From: Isoetes taiwanensis | Lineage: Eukaryota; Streptophyta; Lycopodiopsida; Isoetales; Isoetaceae | Direction: 5' to 3' | Length of the DNA: 64,000 nucleotides | Assembly: GCA_021234155.1 (NCBI GenBank) | Contig: JAJEKV010000074.1 | Coordinates: 2,858,877 to 2,922,876, forward strand | Part shown: piece after piece, positions 56,953-64,000 of the stretch | Position numbering within the stretch: position 1 is the first letter of the stretch | Layout of the letters: every line of letters begins with the position of its first letter | Made by a program: the position numbers and the translations under genes | The notes under the pieces: model-generated | What the model was told of the DNA's origin: nothing | Databases searched by the model: none | What the model saw: the letters and a program-made list of their open reading frames with translations, nothing else

Positions 56953-56973
56953 GACCCCACTTTTTTTCTAATG
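56953..56973. repeat. Right terminal inverted repeat of the 8.3-kb element
   Basis: Reverse complement of 48673-48693 with two mismatches. The next base (56974) resumes the unit 3 backbone exactly where 48672 left it. Confidence 0.85.
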
Positions 56974-57197
56974 TTGCGGTTCAGAACTGTTTAAGAAGAC
57001 AATCTTTGTACCTTACTTTCAAGTATAGAAGATGGCGCAGGGTTTTAGAAGGACAAAAGTTTAGGTGGGTTCCTCTTGATCAAGACGAAGACGATGGGAC
57101 ACATTCAGAAGTGGTATGTCTACCTATTCATATGAATGGTATTTTGTTTAAAACAGTCGAAGTTGAAGCTAAATGGACCTTATTTGATGTTCGATGA
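56974..57197 (+). pseudogene. Unit 3 plus-strand gene (family P), 3' part
   Basis: C-terminal continuation of 47756-48672. It reads YLTFKYRRWRRVLEGQKFRW and PLDQDEDDGTHSEVVCLPIH and ends at the same TGA as the other units. Small local differences exist near 56979-56990 (ttcagaactgtttaag, as in unit 1, against unit 2's ttgattcgaagctgtttaag). Confidence 0.72.
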
Positions 57198-58904
57198 AGG
57201 TTGGAACTAGAAGGCGATCTAAGCTATTTTAAGTTCCTAGTAAATGGAGAAAAGATTGTGAAACAAAGAGAAGAGTTTAAGAAAGTAAAAGATTGTTTGC
57301 CTCCTGTTGTAGCCTCATTATATGAGTACTAAATGGAAGCCAAAACATTGTATATTTGCTCAAGATGAGTTCGAAAGTTCTGCCCTTGTATTTCTGATAT
57401 ATGAACGTTAATATTCATTCACTGATATCAGTTTGTCCTCATCTCATGTGGAGCATTTTGGTTACACAAATAGGGCTCTTGTTTAAAGATCAACTTTAGA
57501 GCAAACAGGCAAAATTGAATGTAAAAATCTGGACAAGGAACTAGCTTGCAGAATCTATCAACAATTTTTCATCTTGCAAATAGGTCCTTCTCATTTGTCA
57601 TAGTGCACCACACTCATTATTTTAGTTCCATTCTATTCTTCAACTCATGCTATTAAATGCATCTAAAATTACCTTTTTCCTATTGCTCATGTAAGTTATG
57701 TTGTAATGTTTCCTTCAGGATGCAACGCAAAGTAATTGTTCAGCTTTTCTATCTCCCTCATACTTATGTTAGGATCAACCGCAGCTGCTCGCATCTCATC
57801 CATCTTTCACATTGAAAATGTATCCACCAATGGCATAATCCTGTAGCTGCTCAGATATACTGGCTTGTGCTGTAGGATCTGTTGCAGGTTCTATATATCT
57901 TTTGTTGGTTGCCATTAATCATATTCAGCTTAGATTCAGGTTTTTAGGTCCCTTAGTTGCTCTTCTGGGCATAATTGGACTGAAAGAATTGTCACTCCCC
58001 CTAGGGGATATATATGGACAGATGGCATGTGCGTTCGAGGGGTCACAAAAAAAAACCCCTGTATACGGCTTTTTGGAGTAGAAAAATCCATCCCATACGT
58101 GTTTTCGAATTAACATACATTATAGCCCCTATCCATAGATTTATGATTGGTTATGCCAAATTATATAATCCCTTTCCAACTTTGTACCTTTTGTGAGGAC
58201 ATAGGTCTAGGGTTCCATTTAGAGGCCACATATGCTTGCATGGACCCCCATGGACCTTCGTCACATTGAGCTTGGTCACGTTCCAGGGTCAACGTGACAT
58301 ATTGACCTTGATCACGGGGCTTAGGCAATGGAGGAGGTGAAAAATTGAAATGTTTGCCCCATTACACCATTGGACTGTTATAATTAGCCACACCCAAGCC
58401 ACAACTTTGAATGTTTGCTCCATAGAATCAACCATAGAGGTTTTCTCAAACTATTCAGGACTACCATACCATAATCATAATTAACAAAAAAAAAAAAAGG
58501 CAAATAAGGCATACGCTTATAATTGCAAAGATGATAAGCCATCTTTTAACCTTATTATGGGGCAAAGCCAACAATGTTCTAGAATGGCTGTTCAATTTCA
58601 AGTAGGTTACCTCTTCAGAGTTTTTACTTAAATTTAAACATCTGATTGTCATGAGTTGCAAAGGAGCAAAGAAGGTATGACTTGAATCAAAGATCTTTCC
58701 TCTAAAAGCAAGGTTGTTTTCAGATCAATAAATTCAAGTTTGGAATGGATAGAACTATATAGGACTCATGTACCAACTCGACTTTATGAAATTCTACATA
58801 GGACTAATTGCAGCGGCCACAAACATGAAGTAGCATAATCATTAGGAACTACATATATTATAGAGTCATAACTAATGATAACATATGTATTTTTCCTAGA
58901 GTGT
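57198..58904. other. Unit 3 spacer between the converging genes
   Basis: Matches 23049-24765 and 38279-39987. No supported gene. Confidence 0.45.
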
Positions 58905-59530
58905 CTAGTTATCTAGAGTGGATATGTTGGAGAAGAATACTAAGGGATAGGGCCAAGAATATGAAAGAAGACGGCTAAACATCATAGCTTGCTCGCTTGC
59001 AAAGACTTGCTTTTGCAAGTTGTTACAGGAATAATATAATGAGATATTATGATTGGCAATGTTATGCATGTCATAACTAAGTTTATTAATGCTAGCTTGA
59101 AGCTGAAAGTTACATGTTTGGAGTTTCTGCATAGCAGCTCTAATGTTGTCATGGGGAAGATCTACTTGCTAAGTTTTGGCAATATCCAAGTAAGCCTTGA
59201 TGCCCCATGCCTATAAATTTGAACAAGGCTGTGGGAGAATCAAATACAGGTTGAATTTGATTTAAAGGATCTCTTGGATATAAATCTCCTTGTGTCCATA
59301 AATCAATATTGCATGCTCCTTGTGATCTTAAAGAATCCTCATCATAATCTTTCTTAGGCCCTATCTTTCTTTTAAGAGGCATGAAATTTTGTGGTACCTC
59401 CACCCGAAATTGGCAAACCTTCCTCCTTGAATTTATGTTTCCTACAAATAAATAGTAGGCATTCTTAGATATGAATAAGACTTAATTTATGGTGTTGCAA
59501 ATTGACATACCGTTATCATCCATCCTTGAG
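58905..59530 (-). pseudogene. Unit 3 minus-strand gene start (family M), best copy
   Basis: Keeps the 11 bases (59262-59272) missing from units 1 and 2, so the exon is open: QFRVEVPQNFMPLKRKIG, CNIDLWTQGDLYPRDPLNQ, LFKFIGMGHQGLLGYCQNL, then after a stop and frame change the helical part LQASINKLSYDMHN to 58905. A probable acceptor TTATTTGTAG stands at the upstream edge, with a short first exon beyond it. The blocks align with 56432-55903 of the 8.3-kb element (DLYPRDP with ELYPRNP; KFIGMGHQG with KFCGVKGGQG). The transposase-like part is missing, so this is at most a truncated relative. Confidence 0.65.
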
Positions 59531-60056
59531 CTCATTAGAAATTTGTAGCTTTGTAGCTCCAAAAGAATGTAAGAAGGACCTGCCGAAAAAAATTTAGTGG
59601 CGAATTGTGATATGAATATGGTAGCTCAGTCTAGAATTAGCACGAGGAAAGTGAAGGCAAATTAATAGCAAGACAAAGAAATAAAGGCAACCTATGGTCT
59701 AGAACTAATTATGATGCTAAAATGGCTTGCTCAATAAAAAAGCGCTAAAGTTGCAGGAGATATCTATAAATAGAAGATGAACTTCAATTACTCATATCTC
59801 ATAACCGGAGAGATCCGATTAGGCGATTTATATTTCTTGGAACCGATCTCAAGTCTAGTTTCCAATTTGAAGTGGAACTTTCACGTAATTTATCAAGTAA
59901 GAGGAGTAATATCGAAAATGTGACAAGGGGTCAAAAGATGATTGCTTTGCAAACATTAGCTCGATTCAAAGAAAACCATTATTTTTTTCAAAGCCTTCTA
60001 ATCTCATCATCTTCAATATCCTATCACTAACCTTAAGCCTAATTCTTGGAGCCTTC

Positions 60057-62690
60057 TTTTTTTTTTTTTTTTTTTCTTTTTTTTTTTTTTCTTTTTTGAG
60101 GAAAAGAAAGGATTTTATATTAATCATAATTTAAAATATATTACAAAGGATAGGCATGAAGTCTTGAAAGTAAAAATAAAGAGAGTCTACGATACACATA
60201 TCACGAGAATCAATTATCATCAAATCGAGACTGTTGAAACAAAATTCGGTCCAACCATGGATCGGGGTTGTGACAAAAAGGTGAGCATCAGGGACTTGAT
60301 AAAGGCGAGAATTGGCAAAGCAGGGGCATGAGGTCATTAGCGTGATTGAAGCAAAGAAGGTGGGATAGGAGGAAGATTCGAAAAAGAGTGGGTAGTAGAG
60401 GGGGCCATACTATAGGAGGGCAAGGAGTACCAATCGATTTCGATCCAAGATGGAGCAAGCAGTAGAAGTTCATTGATAGGGACTTGCATAAATGTCCAAG
60501 AGCACCCCGGTGCAAGCCTCACATCTCCCTTTATGATAATAGTACATGAGCCACAAACAGCAAAATTGATTCTCCGTGAGCAGAGGGTTGTGGGAAGCAA
60601 TGAATTTGTGCAGAATAAATGCATTATAAGCCTCCTGGCTGCTTAGCGCGACATTCCTGTGTGATTTCAAGCTCTAATATGTGAGAAGCTACATGAGGGC
60701 TTATCTTAAGGCATTTTTATAAGCAAATTTCTGTAGTTACCAGTAACAATCTATCTTTTCAGGTACCACTTTGGTGGCAGCATTCGTTGCTTTATGGAGG
60801 GTTGGTATTTCAAAGTATCATTGCCAAAAGAAAAAAAAAAGTTTTGCATGGATGTATTATGTGGAGGATCTTGGCTCATCAAAGGGCATTTAATGCCAAA
60901 GTGGATTTTTCTTGACCCAAGGTTTATTGGGATAGGGGCTCAAGTTAAGGTCTTTGATGATGAGTACCTTTGGCAATATGACGAGAATATATAAAATTTT
61001 TGGGCAAGTAAATAAGTAGCGGTTTAAATTCTTTTTTATTTCCAATGTAGTTTTTATCTCGTGACTTCATCAACTAAATTGTTAGTGTCTGTCTCTACTG
61101 ATATATGCCTCAGAGTATTAGTTAAGTGAGATTTGAACCCTTGTTATTTATGCAAATAGAACATTTGTATGTAAAACATTTAATAGGCATGTGGTGACTG
61201 AGGCTTTCATCCTTCCATCTATTTATCTTCCTAAGTCGTCCAAGTCAATTTTGCATTCTTTCTGATATCATCATTATGTATAACTATGTAGGTAAAACGA
61301 GTTGGAGATGGTTGAAACTGTACATTGGGAATACAGCACTAAGCCCATTTAGCCAAGGTAGACTGAAATGCCAAGGTAGTCCTGGCTGCTTGGCGCGGCG
61401 TTCCTGTGTGATCATTGGGGACATCATCAGGAAGCATGACTCTTCTCTATACCTGCACCACACTGTTCAAGAATGCTGCAAACTAGGAATGAATTTTGAT
61501 CAGTTAGAGAGTCAAACAAAGAAAGTGGATTTAAACTCTCCCCAAAGAAGCCAATCCATGTCATATTTTTCCTTCCTAGCAGCCTTGTGGCCCAAAGCAC
61601 ATCTACTAAGTTTAAATTGGAAGTTAAATTTCATCTAGGTAAGGACACACTTCTTATATGCTAAGGCCACATTATTTCTGTGCTTCCAGACAATCCATAA
61701 AGACAACTGAAGAATAGAAGTATTGACAAGGGAATTCTGAGATTGAAGGAATTGGGAAGTGCTGGTGGCAGACTCCATGTCAGAGATTTTCAAATTAGGA
61801 CCGACTTGAGATAGCCAGTACTAGAAGCTGCGAACTTTTGGACAAGTGAAAATATGTAGAACTATCTCATCGTTGTTTTTGTAGAGAGAACAAGTAGAAC
61901 TTAGCACAGATTTAAAATTCCTCTTTATTGTTTTGCTGAGAAGAGCATTAATGGAGGACGGTGGAGGACAAGCCACGAGAAAACTTTAATCTTAAGGCAA
62001 GAATAAGATTTCCAACTAGAACACAAGATGCTTTTAAAAATTTTGGGGGTTAAACCCTGCCGAGTAGCATGCTTTTCACTTTTAGTAGGGAGGCAGGCAT
62101 GATAAATTTTGGAGATCTTATAACTTCCTTCGATTTAAAAAAACCAATTCAATGGAGTAAAACACTCTCTAGTCCCATCCTTATCTATGTAGGGAGAATA
62201 GATTTTAACAACATGATTATAAATAGATCTGTTAGTTCTCTCTCCTCCTACAGCATTCTGAATCTTCTCCCAAGGAATCCATTCACTGTTGTCACTAACT
62301 AGATCCTTAATAGTAAAAATATTAGCACTATGCCAATGAGATGACAGGTCGACATTGAGGTGGAAGAAGGAGGGGCCATTGTAGGGGACCAAAAATCGCG
62401 GTTTCCCTAACCGAGTTTGTAATCTTAGCATGTTGAAAGTTTGGAAAGACCAGCTTCCATGCTTTAGAGATATTTCTCATCAGAGAAGAAGTATTAACAT
62501 CACGCTCATGGTCATAGATGTGGCTATCATCCCTCTCTTAGAAAGAATAGTCTGTACATGATCACAGAGTGTAGGCAGAAAACCTTGAACTTGCAGGTCT
62601 AGGGCACTTTGGAGATTCCTTCGGTCTTGTATGGTAAATGTACCAGAGATCTGATCTCTGGCACTAGCTGTAGGGGACCAAAAGTTCCTG
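60057..62690 (-). mobile_element. Unit 3 LINE, longer copy reaching past the array edge
   Basis: Poly(A) is at 60057-60097 (T-rich on plus). The zf-RVT-like part lies around 61650-62090. Unlike units 1 and 2 the LINE goes on past 62094: the minus strand reads FHLNVDLSSHWHSANIFTIK, DLVSDNSEWIPWEKIQNAV and, further upstream, NLQSALDLQVQGF and a stretch to about 62690. These resemble the RT-distal part of plant LINEs. Many stops make it a pseudogene. This shows which array edge is original: the right edge lies inside a pre-existing LINE. Confidence 0.75.
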
Positions 62691-64000
62691 CAATATTAGG
62701 CCTATCATTCTCGCCCTATCACTCTGCCTAGAGCTGCACTATGTATAGTTCCCTCATTGGTATTTATTTGTGTATTTATTGAAATATGATTTATATGTCA
62801 TTAGCCAAGAACCACAGCTTATCGACTTTCTGGATTGTTCTACGAAATAGCTTATTGGCATTCTAAATTGTTCTATATGTCATTAGCCAATGGCCACAAA
62901 TTATTAGCTATCTTGGCTCTGGATTTTGATCAACAATCCAAAATACACAGGTTAAACATTAAACAACCACTAACACAATATCCACCAATATACAAAGTAT
63001 CTATTTTTATTTGCATGTTCATTGAGTAATAGTTACAATAGATATTAGATGTGCCGACAATGTATATCTAGGTCCGATCAATTACGTTTAATCTAGAGCA
63101 TTATAATATTTCAAATATATTATATGCCCCAACACACTCAATCCTTTTCTCAAAGTCTGCCCTGCTGCTACTTATAATGTGGAAACAGTTTTGGCAAGCG
63201 AAGATCAATTGAACATGGAGTAACTTACTGGAATGCTGGACTGTATAATCTCTTCCAAACATTCATGTAGCTTTCTTAGATTGAAACAGAAAAATCTGGT
63301 GCCAATTGGACGTCGAGCAAGAACTGAAGGTAAGTTGTTTTTACATGGTACAAATACTTTATATGTTACAAATATCGGTGGTCAAGCATATAGTTGATAT
63401 CCAGAAGCTATATAAGACATGAAGGGGAAAAGAACAAAGGGACCAATTTTCGGTCTAGCCGATGGGGTCCCGCGACTAGCAGCAGCAGGAGCATGTCATC
63501 GGTTGGACTGGTAATTGGGATCCTTGTCTTTTCTCCTACAATGAAACTGGACGTGGCCACATGCACCATTTCTTTGCATAATCCCTTATCTTTTGTATCT
63601 CTACAGGAGAGGCTCGAGCATCTATGGGAGAGGGTGGCTCAGCCATTGCTAACATCATCTGGTTCACATAATTCATTGCCATTTAGCCCAATACAAATAA
63701 ACATATCGTTGATTCAACTATTTGTTAACGGTTTGTTAACAAAAAGGGGCCCTGTCCGCCTAAAATAGGTATATTTAAAAGTGACCTCCGCAATAAAGCG
63801 AGGCCTCCACTTCGTTGATTCCTCAAAAATTGAACAAAAGAGGGGTTGAAGCAGTGAGCGACAAAGTCTGTATAGAAAAATAATTTTCCTATATAATTTA
63901 AGCTAGTATGAAACACTAAGCAAAAAACTAATTTTCTGCCGAAAAATGTGAATTCCATGGTTTGTTTTTTTACCAGAAGACTTTCTGAGAATTTCTTTCT
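62691..64000. other. Unassigned right edge
   Basis: No convincing gene, repeat array or mobile-element end. Short open frames (for example 63394-63768) lack recognisable motifs. Confidence 0.4.

Larger units (their letters stand above)
48673..56973. mobile_element. 8.3-kb two-gene DNA transposon, apparently without target duplication
   Basis: The left end CATTAGAGAAAAAATGGGGT (plus C) and the right end in reverse complement, CATTAGAAAAAAAGTGGGGT (plus C), match at 19 of 21 positions. Similarity is weaker further in, with CCCC about 30 bases from each end. The flanks ...CAATACA and TTGCGG... join to give exactly the empty site of units 1 and 2, so no target duplication is seen. Two genes converge inside: family P (48951-49896, plus) and family M with a DDE-like transposase (56432-53842, minus). 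Between them lie several minisatellites. Superfamily not recognised. Confidence 0.82.
20194..62094. repeat. Tandem triplication of a 7.74-kb segment
   Basis: Three head-to-tail copies start at 20194, 27936 and 43160. Unit 1 is 7742 bp. Units 2 and 3 have the same backbone but are enlarged by insertions (7480 bp in unit 2; about 2.88 kb and 8301 bp in unit 3). The two internal junctions are identical and carry AGGC, which is also present at the left edge (20194-20197) and the right edge (62091-62094). Backbone identity is very high by eye. Confidence 0.93.
43160..62094. repeat. Array unit 3, carrying two insertions
   Basis: 18,935 bp in total. Removing about 2.88 kb (44099-46975) and 8301 bp (48673-56973) leaves about 7.75 kb. 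It keeps the ancestral-looking states at the three sites where units 1 and 2 agree with each other: GAA at 48187-48189, the 9 extra bases near 48547 and the 11 bases at 59262-59272. Its LINE continues past the duplication edge into unique DNA. The transposase-like gene fragment is at 43164-43625. Confidence 0.92.

Noticed and set aside
48673-56973. Helitron insertion (it lies between A and T, as Helitrons do)
   Set aside because: The ends are inverted repeats (CATTAG...CTAATG), not 5'-TC...CTRR-3' with a hairpin, and no Rep/helicase coding sequence is visible.
63394-63768. 124-codon open frame near the right edge
   Set aside because: No motif, splice signals or similarity could be seen; length alone is not support.

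Overview
This window looks like repeat-rich nuclear DNA of a land plant with a large genome. Evidence: a phi-class glutathione S-transferase gene (a plant class) with two GT/AG introns, a Ty1/copia element primed by plant initiator tRNA-Met, several non-LTR (LINE) fragments, a hAT-type insertion, a tRNA-derived SINE and many minisatellites. Lineage cannot be fixed from sequence alone. The LINE style and an unnamed transposase-like gene family recall, from memory only, non-flowering land plants.

Layout. 1-6350: a minisatellite split by a complete but mutated Ty1/copia element (482-6109, 5-bp target duplication AAGTG). 6350-11340: a decayed LINE, itself split by about 1.9 kb of other DNA. 11341-12121: a pure C/T tract. 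13480-14531: the only gene that looks intact and ordinary, a phi-class GST. 14650-18300: small palindromes, a fold-back sequence, three tandem copies of a copia RT/RNase H tail on the minus strand, and a strange GTAC-rich patch. 18650-20670: a broken multi-exon gene of a transposase-like family.

20194-62094 is the main structure: a tandem triplication of a segment of about 7.74 kb. The internal junctions (27936 and 43160) are identical and carry the 4-bp microhomology AGGC, which also sits at both outer edges (20194 and 62091). Each unit holds the 3' end of the transposase-like gene, a plus-strand gene of unknown function (possibly BAH-like), the start of a minus-strand coiled-coil gene and the 3' part of a LINE. 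The units were later hit by different insertions. Unit 2 carries a 7.48-kb hAT-like element (8-bp duplication ATTACTTT) filled with about 5.3 kb of CT repeats and two SINEs. Unit 3 carries a 2.9-kb insert with a MITE and spliced gene fragments, and an 8.3-kb element (48673-56973).

That 8.3-kb element is the best candidate for an undescribed system. It has inverted ends of 21 bp (19 matching), shows no target duplication against the empty sites in units 1 and 2, and carries two converging genes: one homologous to the unit's plus-strand gene, the other a coiled-coil plus DDE-like transposase gene whose N-terminus is homologous to the unit's minus-strand gene. A two-gene mobile element has therefore inserted into a copy of its own relative. 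Units 1 and 2 share derived changes (a stop codon, an 11-bp loss and a 9-bp difference) that unit 3 lacks, so the history of the array can be read. 62690-64000 shows nothing recognisable.
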